Below are positions 19,304 to 31,043 of a stretch of 64,000 nucleotides of DNA, piece by piece. The position numbers and the translations under genes are program-made. Under the pieces are notes generated by a model, which saw only the letters and a list, made by a program, of their open reading frames with translations, did not search any database and was not told the origin of the DNA. Source of the stretch: Sphaerulina vaccinii (taxonomy: Eukaryota; Ascomycota; Dothideomycetes; Mycosphaerellales; Mycosphaerellaceae); NCBI GenBank assembly GCA_022570795.1, contig JAKUDP010000013.1, positions 1,504,524 to 1,568,523 on the forward strand. The letters are read 5' to 3'. Position 1 is the first letter of the stretch, and every line of letters begins with the position of its first letter.

Positions 19304-21463
19304 CTATTGCTTGCCAGCCTCCATTGCTTTGACTCGTGCCAGGACCGAATTCGAAGAGCCGTTGCGTGCATGTCGTGGCTTCTGCTCTACTTCTAAGGAT
19401 GCCCTTGCTGGCGATGCGTCTCTGGGTGGCTGCAATGTGTTTGACTCAATCGCGGGTTCTGGTTCCTTCTCGTCAGGGATTGGAGTCTGTGAGGGCGGCG
19501 TGAACGGCTCTTCATTCGCGTCTTCGAAGGGGGTAGGCGGATGCTCGGACTCTTCGGCTCCATCGTGGGCTTGCGAGTCGACTGACACATGTCGTGCTAC
19601 ACCATTCGCTTGGGGCTTGTCCTCTGCTCTTTCTGGCTCCGAGACGGCTGTTGTAGATATCCTGACACTCGGAGTAGGATCTCCTTCGTCCGAGGCGTCG
19701 CTACTCCTCTTCCTTGGAGTAACATCCTTGACTTCGCCCTCTGGAATGTCCTCCAGACTTTGTCGCCCGCTCGCAAAGCCATGTGCAGAGCTTGGCGATG
19801 GGAGTCCGCTACGTTGCAGAGGCTGGAAGCATGGCACAACGCCGCCTCCAAGTCTCGACCAGAACATGCGCTCGCGTAGTCGAACACTCTCTTCCCACGC
19901 CGATTTCTGATCATCTTCGCCATCGCACTTCCAGTGGCCGTCTCGAACCATTCGCAGAAACCCAACGAAGTCACAAGTCGCTCGAAGTCGCGCTACGCAG
20001 AAGTCGCAGAGTGGCTTCGAAACACTGTCTTCCTCAGAAGTGCGGAAGCGATGTCTGCGCACATATTGCTCTTGTCGTTTGCTCTCTCCGCAAAGTGTGC
20101 AAGCAAAGTAATGCTTATTCTGTGGGTATGGTTCCACAGCTAAAGTCCCTGCTAGTAATGAAGCTAGAACTGTGCGTCTGCTCAAGAATGATAGCCCGGG
20201 TGCGAGATCGAGTCTAAGAGTAGGCTCGATATCCTCGGTAAGTACCCGCTTGTAGAACCTGCTTTCCTTCAATGGTGGCATGCTGGCACTTGCAGCAGAG
20301 TATGCTGAGGTCGGACTGGAGTTGCTGAAAGAGAACGACCCGGGCAGAATCGGCGATGATTGAACGGCGCTCGGAGTGTTATGGACTTGGCTGGCATTTG
20401 CTGCATTTGCTGGGCTGCTGTTGTTCCTCGAGTGCGCTCCCATACGACGTGCTAGGAGAAGCAGATCCTGGAAGTCCTCAAAAGCTTTCGTGTCGTTCCT
20501 CAATACAGGATTGATGAGCGTGGAGAAATGCAGTGGATGTTCCGGAGACATATCCGCCACGCTGTGCACGGAAGGCGATAGTTGCAACGCGTCGAACATG
20601 GCATGCTGTGATGTGATCGGTGTCGAAGGCATGCTTGGGTCTCGCGTAGCTGGCTGGTCGCTCTCAAGCTTCTCCATCGAGCCTTTTAGATCTGACAACT
20701 GCTCCTGCTGAGCAGCCATCAGAAGCTCGTACTCCTGCAATTGACTCCGCAGCTGCGCGTTCCTTTTCTCAACAGCCTCAGTGTCTCTCCGTGCTGCGGC
20801 CACCATTCCATTGGCCTCTTCGAAGAGTGCGGTCGTCAAGTTCTCCAATTCACTCTCCACCTGCTTCTTCACCTTCTCTGCTTCTATTCGTGCGGTCTTC
20901 TCCGTGTTCAGCTCTGTCCGCAATTTGATGATCATCCTATTCACATCGGCCTGCCTCACAAGCGTGCCACTGCTGACCAGTAAAGCATGCTGCTGGTTTT
21001 CCTCCTCAAGCTGAGCCACTCTCTTCCGCGCCTGTTCTAGCTCATGCCGCGTCTGCTGGAGGGAGTCATCCAGATTCGTCTGATAGTTGATGGCGTTGAC
21101 CAGCTTCGTGCTCAGCATGGCCACCTCGGCGCTCAGATCAGGCTTATACGCTGGGTCGTTGCTGACGTTGTTCGTCGTGCTTTCCGCGCTGGGCGTGCGA
21201 TGGACTGGCGAAGGCGTCCGCGTATCCATGACTCCATCCTCTCGCATCGCCGACATGGGCGTCGGTGGGCTGGCGACGGCGGCCATCCTGGTATCGTGCA
21301 GGTCGGGAGTCGAAGCAGTCTTCGTCAGTCGAGTCGCGAAGCCAAAGCGGGATCGCAGTGATGGAGCTGATGGCTGCGGAGTAATGGTTCGCTGGGCAGT
21401 GGATCTCGTCAAGAAGCTCGCGGTCGTGCCATGGTGGCCACCAGAGGGGGCGGAGGAGAGCAA
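19304..21463 (-). CDS. Sec2-domain Rab guanine-nucleotide exchange factor (5' end uncertain)
   Basis: The open frame gives about 719 residues. The first third is Ser/Pro-rich (RSRFGFATRLTKTASTPDLHD). From about 110 to 270 there is a long coiled coil containing the Sec2 signature (LVRQADVNRMIIKLRTELN ... KKQVESELENLTTALFEEAN), the part that opens Sec4/Rab8 for nucleotide exchange in polarised exocytosis. A later conserved block, HYFACTLCGESK...PLCDFCVARLRATCDFVGFLR, has CxxC pairs as in filamentous-fungal Sec2-like proteins; the C-terminus is Ser/Thr/Pro-rich and disordered. The first in-frame ATG is at 21,286, but the frame before it looks coding and has no ATG, so an upstream exon probably supplies the start. 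Function is inferred from the domain. Confidence 0.82.
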   Translation of the reverse strand: MLSSAPSGGHHGTTASFLTRSTAQRTITPQPSAPSLRSRFGFATRLTKTASTPDLHDTRMAAVASPPTPMSAMREDGVMDTRTPSPVHRTPSAESTTNNVSNDPAYKPDLSAEVAMLSTKLVNAINYQTNLDDSLQQTRHELEQARKRVAQLEEENQQHALLVSSGTLVRQADVNRMIIKLRTELNTEKTARIEAEKVKKQVESELENLTTALFEEANGMVAAARRDTEAVEKRNAQLRSQLQEYELLMAAQQEQLSDLKGSMEKLESDQPATRDPSMPSTPITSQHAMFDALQLSPSVHSVADMSPEHPLHFSTLINPVLRNDTKAFEDFQDLLLLARRMGAHSRNNSSPANAANASQVHNTPSAVQSSPILPGSFSFSNSSPTSAYSAASASMPPLKESRFYKRVLTEDIEPTLRLDLAPGLSFLSRRTVLASLLAGTLAVEPYPQNKHYFACTLCGESKRQEQYVRRHRFRTSEEDSVSKPLCDFCVARLRATCDFVGFLRMVRDGHWKCDGEDDQKSAWEESVRLRERMFWSRLGGGVVPCFQPLQRSGLPSPSSAHGFASGRQSLEDIPEGEVKDVTPRKRSSDASDEGDPTPSVRISTTAVSEPERAEDKPQANGVARHVSVDSQAHDGAEESEHPPTPFEDANEEPFTPPSQTPIPDEKEPEPAIESNTLQPPRDASPARASLEVEQKPRHARNGSSNSVLARVKAMEAGKQ

Positions 21464-22325
21464 GAAGTCCAGATTGGCGGAGACCTTTTCTGTATATACC
21501 GACGAGAAATATGAGGCGAGGCGAAGCAGCCAAAGTTCGTGAATCGTGTCTCGCCACAGATCTCGGCCTCTCGTAGTCGCCGTGTGAGTTGGAGTCTGTG
21601 TCCGAGTGGTGGCTGAACAAGCGCAAGGGGAATAACTAGATCCGCTTTACCCACTTGCCCACGTGCTTGGGTTGGCCGAATGCGTCTTGCCGTGCTGGAG
21701 TTGGTTTCACACTCTGTTGGCAAATCTTCCGGCAGAGCACATCACTGAGTGACACACGTCGATGGAGATGAGGAGGATATGGACGCCATGTTGTCGATAT
21801 TTCTCGTGTTCGCGCCTCAAAAATAGGCCACGGAGAGTTTGGGCAAGCAACGTTGCCGCCACATCGTCAGACCACATTTATCCTTGTCACGAGCGAAGAA
21901 CATCATACATCTGCTACCATCAACCTCGCTGTCCACATGACCGCACGATATTCGAAACCGGAAGAACGGCTTGCAGATATGCTCGCACTCTCCGACGTGC
22001 TGGGATGAGAAAATCATCTCGAGTTCGTGATTGCTCGCCAAGCATAGCAAGAACAATGGAAGGCGTCGTCAAATGACGGCAACGGTGAGGCAGAATCTCA
22101 TTTATGCTTGTTATTATGCTCATCTGCAACGTCTCGTCGTTCAGCTGACTGCAGCAACGGTGGAAGACTGACAGTGCATGCTGACCGCGTCGAAGAGAGG
22201 CGAGACCACATTGGCGGTAGGTAGGTGGGTCACTTGGCGAGGAACGGATTTCTTCGCTTGGCCTATGCCTTTGAGCCTTTGAGAGCTGATGCACCAAAGA
22301 TCAGAAATTGTTCTACTATAGCAGA
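21464..22325. promoter_or_regulatory. Divergent region between Sec2-like and TatD genes
   Basis: 862 bp that should hold both promoters and possibly a first exon of the Sec2-like gene. A TATATAC box on the minus strand at about 21,513-21,519 is a candidate core promoter or splice-acceptor region for that gene. No operator is recognised. Confidence 0.35.
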
Positions 22326-23314
22326 ATGGCCAACGCGTGGCGCTTCGCAGATGTGAGAACCTCTGCACCAACGTTGATCTTCCACTGACAATTCTTCAGG
22401 TCGCTGTGACTCCAACGGCTGCAGAATTCAAAGGCATATACCGCAATAAGCAGCAGCACACACCAGACTTTGATGCCGTCCTTGATCGAGCAACAGCGTC
22501 TGGAGTTGAGCTTATAATGCTGACATGTATGTCACTTCGAGATGTAGACTTTCTCCACGAAATCTGCAGATCACGACCCAAGATCTGCTCAATGACCATT
22601 GGCATACATCCTTACCACGCTCAAGAACCGTGGGACGAAGCACCGAACTATCTGGAAATGTTCAAGGGACGTGTTCGAGAACTGTTGGCTCTGGGCCCAG
22701 CGTATCCTCTCAAAGCCTTTGGAGAGCTCGGCCTTGACTTCGACAGAACTGAGAAGGCTTCGAGAGAAGCGCAGATCCAGACATTCAAGGCACAACTCGA
22801 CATGATTCTGGAAGAGAAATGGGATCTGGCACTATTCCTTCATTGCAGAAATGCTGTGACAGACTTCATCGATACCATAAAACCATACATTCCCAAGCTT
22901 CCTCGAGGTGGTCTGGTTCACTCTTTCGTCGGCACAACAGAGGAAATGCAACAGCTCGTCTCTCTTGGTCTCCACATTAGCATCAATGGGTTCTCATTCC
23001 AGGACTCACAATCTATCGACATGGTCAAAGCACTTCCACTGGACTATCTGCAAATTGAGACAGATGCACCATGGGGATACATCAACCCAAACGGTGAGCT
23101 GGCGAAGCAGTTTCCAATGCCCAAGGAGATTGTGACGCATCAGAGCAAGAAAAGAGACAAGTTTGAGATGGGCATGATGGTCAAGGAAAGGAACGAGAGC
23201 TGTCTTATCGTACAAGTGGCTGCAATCGTGGCAGGATTGAAGGGCATTGAGATCGAAGAAGTGGTGGAAGCAGCTTACCGGAATAGCGCGGAAATGTTTC
23301 GACTGGACGATTGA
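22326..23314 (+). CDS. TatD-family metal-dependent deoxyribonuclease, two exons
   Basis: Exon 1 is only nine codons (22,326-22,352, MANAWRFAD), the intron is 22,353-22,399 (47 nt, GTGAGA...TTCAG) and exon 2 runs 22,400-23,314; the product is 313 residues. The tiny first exon is supported because the family N-terminus reads RFADVAVTPT...FKGIYRNKQ across the junction. Metal-binding motifs follow in order: KAFGELGLDFDR, LFLHCRNAV, LVHSFVGTTEEM and LQIETDAPWGYI. TatD proteins are TIM-barrel nucleases (3'-5' exonuclease/AP endonuclease) linked to DNA repair and DNA degradation during cell death. The intron acceptor lies immediately before GTCGCTGTG. Confidence 0.92.
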
Positions 23315-23479
23315 GACTCCACCTATTGTGTCAATGGATTGGCATCTTTCTGATTCCGGTACAGCACGAATCGAAACACCCACACCGACAAGATGGGCCG
23401 TCACCTCTTCCCTCAGCAGGAAGCAGGAATCAATGTCTTCAGACCATTAAGACTACGTTCAACATTCGCTTGGCTGGCA

Positions 23480-23881
23480 TCATCTGCGCCCATGCTGTTG
23501 CTGAGCTCTTCGGCGTTCGTTCTGCGCGCCCAACCTCTTCTGGTAATCATCCCTCTTCTGCCGCTTGGTGCGAATGGTATCATCATAGTTCTTGATCCGT
23601 CCCTCAGCCTCGCGGATCTTGTTCTCCCAATGGACTTTGTCATCTCGACGCTTGTTACGCGCTACGTATCGAAGTTCATTAGCTATAGTGCACTTGATGC
23701 AATCGAGACACCAAGTGGCAGCTCGCGTACCTGCGAGATTCTTCTCGTCTATCATCCGATTCTTCGCGTTTGTGTATCTGCCAATATAATCTGCTTTCTT
23801 GGCCTTCCACTCTCCCTTCCTAAATTCGGCTTGGGAAATTTCGTGGCTGATGGCACTGATTGCTTGGGCGAGTTCGCTCAT
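23480..23881 (-). CDS. Small charged coiled-coil protein of unknown function
   Basis: 133 residues from the ATG at 23,881 (MSELAQAISAISHEISQAEF). The chain is almost wholly charged and helical, rich in K/R/E, with one short Cys-containing patch (TWCLDCIKCTIANELRYVARNKRR, three cysteines) in the middle, and ends in a Gln/Arg/His tail. I recognise no family. It converges with the TatD gene, with 165 bases between stops. The good start context, composition and lack of a better candidate in the interval support it as a gene, but it is not proven. An in-frame extension to 23,989 is possible but less likely. Confidence 0.5.
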   Translation of the reverse strand: MSELAQAISAISHEISQAEFRKGEWKAKKADYIGRYTNAKNRMIDEKNLAGTRAATWCLDCIKCTIANELRYVARNKRRDDKVHWENKIREAEGRIKNYDDTIRTKRQKRDDYQKRLGAQNERRRAQQQHGRR

Positions 23882-24630
23882 GATGATAATTCTACTCGGA
23901 TGAGCTGGGACGATAGCAAGACGTGGGTGATTTCGAGCTTGTAGACACAGGTACGCAAAACGCGACGAACCTGCATGTACATATTGCAATCCTCAGCCTG
24001 ATAAACTATAACCCCTCACCTCGAGCGATCAGGCTGAGAGTGGCTTGCAGATGTCGGAGCCGAATTGAAAGGACATGAGCTGCTCAGCAAATCAGAATGC
24101 AGCAATGCCATGCATTGCAAGCCCGCGAACTCGTTATCAGAAATCTTGGGTCATGCAGCTGAGCTCGATGGAGGGAAGCTATCTCAAGGTTCGATCTGAT
24201 AAAGGATGAGGATCAGTCCACGTGGAGGAAAGACTTGATAAGCATCTTCTGATGAAATATACATAGCCCGAGCGACCAGGTTCAAGTGGCGTTGACTGTC
24301 GGTGATATATACCTACTAGCTAGTAGCAGGTTGACAACGAAACCGAGAAGGTTTAATATGGAGACACGAGAGGACGCCACTGACTAATCGTGAATTCGTG
24401 GTTGACAAGCTTGGCAGTTCCCATATGGAGGTATTGGCACATCACTACAACCATCATCACCATCATCATCGCCCATCAAAGTGTCATGCTCAGACCATCT
24501 TGTGTTGGGGTGTGGATGTGTCAGCCTTGGGTTCTTCCGTGAACTGTGAACTGTTGATGTTTCTGTTTGGATCAAGACAGCCCGGTGAAGAACTTCACCA
24601 ACCGTGTCGGAGCATGGCATCATGCTATAT
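23882..24630. other. Intergenic, no supported gene
   Basis: Promoter side of the coiled-coil gene and 3' flank of the amino-acid permease. A short CAT/ATC run at about 24,450-24,470 is the only simple-sequence feature. Confidence 0.5.
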
Positions 24631-26655
24631 CTAACTTGTACTGAACGGGTTCGTACACGACCACGAAGTCACTACAGATCCACCTGGCCCAAATGCGGAC
24701 TCGAGCGCCAGAACAGCAGCCCAGGTACCCATACCGGAAGCCGCGAGCCCAGCAAGAGAGTATAGCAAAGCCGGCACGGTCCACATCCAACCCTTTACAA
24801 ATCCACGCATCCACCTCTTTGGCCCAGAATCATGTCGGGTGGTGACACCAGTCTCAGGATTGAAGCCTTCACCTGGTAGAGAGCTGTACTGTTGCACCTT
24901 CAACGCCAAGAAGATGATTCCCGGGAATGAATACGTGAAGTTTAGGCTGAAGAGTCCTCCAACGAAGTTGGTGAAGGCAGGGAACTCTGGAACGGACATG
25001 GCGACCACGAAGACGATGATCCAGTAGATTGGCCCAAGGCCCCACCAGATGTACTTGCCCTTCGTTGTTGTAATTGGTGGCAGCTTAAAGACCTCCTGGC
25101 CGATTTCGAGGTAGACTGTTTTCAGGCCGACATTGAAGTACAAGACTAGAGAACGTCAGTGTGTGCCTGGTAGCGTTTATCGTTAGAGTGAGACTTACAT
25201 ATCGTGAGCCAACCAGTTATCAACGTAAGCACATTGCCAGCAATCTGCAGACCCACTGGCTTCACTGACTGGACGACGACCGAGTAGCTGTACTGGCCGT
25301 AGTAATTGTACACCTGACCTTCTGTAAGCTCAATGTTGCACGAAATCAAGCAGTATACTTACAAAGACGCCGAAGAAGATGTACACACAAGCTATGAACA
25401 ATTGAGCAAAGAAAACAGCTTTCCAGAAGTCCAAAGGATGGCGCATCTCAGCCAAGAACGCGACGAATAAGATCGCGCCGGAGTACGCGTAAACGATACT
25501 GTTGATACCATTGAACTGAGCAGCGAACAGGTTCGCGTCTGTTGGCTGATACTCAACCGGTGGAGTACCGCCGAACGTCCTTACGGGCACAGGATCCGTA
25601 GCCCATGCTTTCGGCAGAATCCCACTGTTGACTTGCGCCACTGGGCTTGGTCCGAAACGAGCAGCAGCCACGCAAACGATGATGAAGCAAATCACATTGA
25701 GCCAGATGCAGAAGTTACTGAGCCAGCTGAGATGCTTCAAAGATCGCAGATATCCACTAGCCATGCCGACAACGAGAATGATGACTCCAGTAACGACGTA
25801 ACACAAGCTTGTGTTTGCAGCGAGTTGTGCAAGAACATTGGTCTGACCAAGCTGGAGAACCGCGACGCTCAAGAACATCTGAAGTGCCTGGGCGACGTTG
25901 ATGAAGTGGCGAGCTTTAGGACCAAAGAGACGGAAGACGTGGTCGCCGAAGCTCAGAACTGGAAACCGAGAAGAGTCAAGAGTCAAGAACGTTCTCCAGA
26001 TCATCCATCCAGATGCGGCTGCGGCTAAACCCATGAGTACGAACATACCAACACCGAGTCCATAACCTGTGTTCGCGAAGACATAAGGTGTTTGCGACCA
26101 GCCAAGGATATCGGACTGGCACATGTCAGTGAGCCTTCTTTATGGTTGATGATGGAACAGATAGATTACCGTGATCAGGTAGAAGACTCCTCCCCAGCTG
26201 GCAGTGCGCATTGCTCGCACAGCTGTACGCCACTCCGCATCGAGCTCATGTGTAGTAGAAGGCGGGATCGGCTTGGCATCATCACTTTCACTGCCATGCT
26301 CCTTCGAGCGTGCTAGCTGGTCCTGAATGGCTTTCTCATCTGAAGGTCCAGCGACACTCATGTGTCTTTCCTTCTTCGGCATGATGGACGATGCGAGGGT
26401 GCCAAGTATAGTGTCGTTTCCTTTATATCGTTTGAACTCCTCTATCTCCATCTGTCGTTCCACTCCAGCCCAGTAACTGTACTCTTCCAGAGTAACTTTG
26501 GGGTCAAGCCGAGCTCGGAAGCCGTAGAGACGTTGTTCGATCCCAGGATGTTCACCACTTGTAGACATCTTTCTCGCCTCATGTGGGTTGGCCAGCATCT
26601 CCTCGACTTGGCCAGTGGGCGGCAACATGGCCGGTTGTCCAGGAACCAGAGCCAT
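24631..26655 (-). CDS. Amino-acid permease of the AAAP (amino acid/auxin permease) superfamily, four exons
   Basis: Exons on the minus strand are 26655-26170, 26115-25363, 25313-25199 and 25145-24631; the three introns have GTAATC/GTAAGT/GTAAGT donors. The spliced product is 622 residues in frame throughout. Junctions read YLIT/SDILGWSQTPYVFANTGYG, FFGVF/VYNYYGQYSYS and GWLTI/FLYFNVGLKTVY, matching fungal AAAP permeases of the MTR (neutral amino acid) type. About eleven membrane segments follow a hydrophilic N-terminus of about 150 residues that is longer than in many relatives and carries VEEMLANPHEARKMSTSGEHPG. It imports amino acids with protons; the specific substrate is unknown. Confidence 0.88.
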
Positions 26656-27450
26656 GGTGGAGGATGTTGAATGTAAGTGAAGATGCTAGGTGACAGGCTG
26701 GATGCATACAAGGAGGACAAGCGAAGCAAAAGCGGCTCGCGCCAGTGTTATACCTATGATCTGGACCTATACGTACCGGCCGTGGAGACACATGACCTGC
26801 AAGCCTTCAAGCCAGCACTATCGTCAAGCCTGCGTCCCACGACCGCCTCGCCAAACAGAGCGTTATCAGTTGGGGGCCACACGCCTTCATCGGCAGGACG
26901 CATATGTGCGGCTTGTGCAATCGAGAAGGGTAGAAGAGCAGAGGTTCACACAGTGCGGGAGACACGGCATATATCTACCTTCCCGATGCGGCAATGGTGA
27001 CGTTGCCTCGTGTTGGTGGAGGCGTAGGAAGAAAGAATACCAAGCATACGCAAGCTATACCAAGCCTTTTTGATTGTGCAAAAGATTGATGAATGTGTCC
27101 AATACGAATGTTCAGAACCAGCCTGGTATGTGATCCAGATCAGGAAGTTGTGTGCGTGCCACGCAAACACGACGCCTCAAGCGCAAGCCGAACTCCGTTG
27201 CCATCAATCATGTTGCGCGAATAGAGCCCATGACCCCACATTCGCGTGTTTGGCATGTCTCTTCTGCATGTACTATTCGTCGCGAACGAGGTCGAGAAGT
27301 GCCTCATGCAACGTACGTCGGTAATGTCGTGTTCCTGATAGCGATGTTGCATCGTCGTACTTGCCTGCCCGTCAAGTCTCTGGGGAGTGTCCAGCGCTGT
27401 CTGCATGTTGCAACCATCCGCGCACGCCTGAATTCTCAGGGTATCGCGTG
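26656..27450. other. Intergenic, no supported gene
   Basis: Permease promoter and 3' flank of the allantoate-permease-type gene. Frames at 26,677-27,073 (+) and 26,946-27,170 (-) lack any recognisable feature. Confidence 0.5.
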
Positions 27451-29034
27451 CTACAGTGGATATCTGAAAGCCATGTTGACACGATCAGTAACATCGAGGA
27501 AGGTTGGATCGACTTCTTCGCCATTCTCGTCGTAGAATCGCTCAATCTTCTCCTGCCAGTTCAGATTTCTGCGGCGATTCTCTCGCACCAGGAAGTGCCG
27601 GATCACAAGCAGCGAGAATGGTCGAACGACGAAAGTTACCAGAATGATGACCCAAGGAACTCTGTAGCGAGGCGCATATTTCTCTTCCCACATCTGCGGA
27701 CTCAATAGATTGCCAAGACAGTATCCGATGAGTAGCATGGCATTGGTCGTGGTCTTCTTTGTATGGCCAGTAGTAGTAGCCGCTACCCAGGCAAGGACTG
27801 CGATGAAGTCTGGTCCACCAAAGAAGCTCAGGTACACAGAGAATAGCAAAGCGCCTTGGGCAGACCATGGCAGCGAGACCAGAAGAACGCCGGAAATGAT
27901 ATTTGGGATTGCATAAATCGCGCCAATGTAGGCTCTCGAGTTGCTGAACGTCCTCATTGCCCAGATCACCGTGAGTGTCGCGACGATCTGAATGGCACCA
28001 TTGCCGCAGCCAAGTAGAGTAGTCTGATTGACCGTGAAGCCGAAGGACTCGATGACCATGGCCATCATGTTGAAGGATGAGTTTGACACATTTGATACAG
28101 CAGCATATGCGGCGAATGCCCAGGACTTCCAGTCTTTCATGGCTTCCACAAATTGCTCGCGCTTCCAGCTCTTGTTCTCGATACCAGTGCTTCTGTTGCG
28201 AAGACGAGCGATAGCGATCTGCTTTTCCTCTTGGCTCAGAAAGGACGCCGTCATTGGGCTATCAGGGATGAAGAACCAGAAGCATACGCCAACGACTAGA
28301 GTCAGAGCACCAGTGACGATCATATACAGCTTCCAAGGCGCGATGATATCGTGATCGACCTGATATAATCCATACGCCACCAAGCCATTGAAGATCTGAG
28401 CTGTGCCATTCATCATCGACCAGTATCCGATACGCTGAGCTCCCTCTTCGTGTGTATAAAACATGCTGGTGATGACTAGGAAGCCAGCAGTGATACAGCC
28501 CTCCGAAGCTCCAAGTAGCAGGCGACATACAAATAAGCCAGCAAAGTTATGGCAAGCAGCGTGGGCGCAAAGCACCACTCCCCACAAAAGGATGTTACAA
28601 GCCATCCACTTTCCCGCTGGGAATTTCTGGAGACCAAGGTTCTGCGGCCATTCGAACATCAGATAAGCAAGGTAGAAGATGGTGCCAAGCCAGTTGTATT
28701 GCAGCTGGGACAGGTTGTTGTCCTTTTTGATGCCCATGATGGAAGATGTTCCTAGAGTGGTCTTGTCCGTGAATTGCACAAAGTACACTATCATTAGAAG
28801 AGGCATAATATGCCAGTCTATCTTGCGTCGTATGCGGCGACTCTCGTCTTCGGTGACCTGGCCATGATATCCTGCTATAAGTCTAGCTGCTGCATCGACT
28901 TCATTTAGAGCCACGAGATGACTCCCAGCATCAGTCTGGAGAGAGGCAGTTCGTTGCGCTGTTGCGTGTGATTTCTCGGACATCTCGACTCCTGTCGACG
29001 TAGCAGCTGGCTCTTTGACGTCTTGAGGGGACAT
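27451..29034 (-). CDS. MFS transporter, anion:cation symporter (allantoate permease/Dal5-like) type
   Basis: Intronless, 527 residues with 12 hydrophobic segments. The hallmark sequences of the Dal5/ACS group are present: RRIRRKIDWHIMPLLMIVY before TM1, QFTDKTTLGTSSIMGI after TM1, SQLQYNWLGTIFYLAYLMFEWPQN in TM2, and LLLGASEGCITAGFLVITS. TM10-12 contain TTTGHTKKTTTNAMLLIGYCLGN, also typical. Family members import allantoate, ureidosuccinate, nicotinate, pantothenate, dipeptides or similar organic anions at the plasma membrane. The exact substrate is not predictable. The ATG at 29,034 starts a 70-residue hydrophilic N-terminus, usual for the group. Confidence 0.9.
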   Translation of the reverse strand: MSPQDVKEPAATSTGVEMSEKSHATAQRTASLQTDAGSHLVALNEVDAAARLIAGYHGQVTEDESRRIRRKIDWHIMPLLMIVYFVQFTDKTTLGTSSIMGIKKDNNLSQLQYNWLGTIFYLAYLMFEWPQNLGLQKFPAGKWMACNILLWGVVLCAHAACHNFAGLFVCRLLLGASEGCITAGFLVITSMFYTHEEGAQRIGYWSMMNGTAQIFNGLVAYGLYQVDHDIIAPWKLYMIVTGALTLVVGVCFWFFIPDSPMTASFLSQEEKQIAIARLRNRSTGIENKSWKREQFVEAMKDWKSWAFAAYAAVSNVSNSSFNMMAMVIESFGFTVNQTTLLGCGNGAIQIVATLTVIWAMRTFSNSRAYIGAIYAIPNIISGVLLVSLPWSAQGALLFSVYLSFFGGPDFIAVLAWVAATTTGHTKKTTTNAMLLIGYCLGNLLSPQMWEEKYAPRYRVPWVIILVTFVVRPFSLLVIRHFLVRENRRRNLNWQEKIERFYDENGEEVDPTFLDVTDRVNMAFRYPL

Positions 29035-31043
29035 ATCGGCGCCGTACGTTTCTCGAGGTGTGGGAGGGCTTCAATGTTGGCTTGCACACATGCTCGCCCT
29101 TCTTCTTCTCCCTCTGCCTGAGACGCACAGCTTATAGGCGAGCAGATAGCTGTTCATCCATGTCGTTGTCGACCTGGTCGATGCGTGGGAGAACCAGGAT
29201 GAGCTCTTTCGGCTTCATTCTCCCAAAGCAAGCCCGACTATATCCCGTAGGAGCACAGGAGTGTTATGAGTGGAAGACATCTTTAATGTATGCGGTAGTA
29301 TCTCTTGACAAGATCTTGAGCTGAACTTTGGTGGTGCAGGAGGTGCCTAGGCCGTTGGTGGCGATCAGTACTAGACGTTAAAACATCGTCCGCAGATCGC
29401 TTGAGCTGGATTGTGGTTAGAGTAGTATAAGGTAGAGGTTCCGGAACTGCTTTGCGAAGAGCGGAACCATCTGCAGCCTGATCTCCTCGAGTCGTCCTCA
29501 GGCGATCACGAGTGTGCACGAGAGGTAGCCTGACATGCGAGACGTCTTTTTCAAGATCTCACCGCATATGATCCTGTATGGCATGCTCTCACACATGCTC
29601 GCCAGGGAAAATTTGTAAAGCAAGTGATGACCGAGGTGCTCGAAATGCTTCCGTTGAGCTCGCCGTCGGCCGCCCGTAGGCGTGCAAGGAGCTTTCTGTT
29701 GATGAGCATTGTTTGACGAAACGAAGTTTGAAAGGAAGGAAGGAGCACAAGTCTCCTCGGCCTTGGCTCCGGCGCACGTGGCGTCAGAGAACAAACACCA
29801 CCTACCTCCTCAATGTGTTCAGACTGATATCGTATGAACATGGTCAGCTCTTTCCCCCCTTCGAACTCAGCGCTCGCTTCAAGGCCCAGTCTCGCTGGTC
29901 GTAGATCTATCGCGATCCTCTGGACGTGTTGAAACCCCAACGCCATATCTCGGGAATCGAATGGAAAGAGGCGATGTCAACTTCAAAAGGAACATTCAGT
30001 CTCCGAAGTGACAAGATGTGATCCGGCAAGCAAGGCTGGATCGGCGCGCACAATGGCGAAAGAAATGGAATTGAAAAGCTGTCGCATACACTCTTCGGAA
30101 AGCAGACATCGTGCCAAAGGCGCAATTGAACAATGTCAGCTTGTTTGCATGCCATGGCACTCCACATACAGCGCTGGCAACAATGCTCTATTCCACACAC
30201 GCCTCTCTAACACGGAGTGAGTTCGAGCTGTGTCCTAGCACTGTGGTCGTGGTGAGCATGATGCGGAACTTGCACAGACGTCGGATCTGGGACGAGTACG
30301 TGCCAATGGTTCACGACCATGGGCGCATTCCAGCGCTTCAGGGCCTCCAGCAGACCTAGGATATGATAGTACCCTGTGAGCTGCAAATTTATGCCAGTGC
30401 CAGTAGCAGACACCAGGTTCGCCGGAAGAGTTATCGTCCTGGAAAGGATCTATATATCTGGCGGACGAATCTTATTGAGTTGTTCAACTATACAACCAAA
30501 TGAGCCAATCATGCAAGATCAAAGCGCCGACTCTTGCCTCTATTTCCATGATGGTCTATCCTCGCACAATCGCATCAACCTCACCGCCAATGCCCACGTG
30601 ACATTCGGCGAAGGATTCCGTTGCCGTTCGCTTATTGGCTAAGACTGACGCCGGAGCCCGGTCAACAGTAATACATACATGGACTCTCGCCATCGATGTC
30701 AGAAGCGCCTAAGAATGGACACGATCTCGGCACGCAACCCCAGGATGCAGACTGAAGATAAGAAAAGCTTTACAAAGGGCACAAGCCGGATGTCGTGCGT
30801 ATCCAATAGCATGGCACGCGCAGTAGAAGTCTATATCATGGCACGCGAGATCCACCCGTGAGTTCATTCGGCAACATAATCATGGTCTTCGGGCATCCGG
30901 TTCCACATGTTCGATCGGAGTTCAAGGTAGGGACAGTCAAGACACACCTTGCGATATAAGTGACCTCCCCACAGAGCGCATCCTCTGCTGATGCTAGAAG
31001 CCAACGCATTCCGCCTCTGTGTTGCATTCGCACGCTGTTTACG
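29035..31043. other. 2-kb gap without a supportable gene
   Basis: The region separates two divergently transcribed genes and must include both promoters. Composition is normal. Frames of up to about 130 codons occur on both strands without domains, signal peptides or splice signals. I see no repeat or RNA gene. Confidence 0.5.

Noticed and set aside
29035..31043. Search for a biosynthetic gene cluster around the P450
   Set aside because: No backbone synthase, tailoring enzyme or pathway regulator adjoins it; neighbours are a 2-kb gap and an F-box gene.
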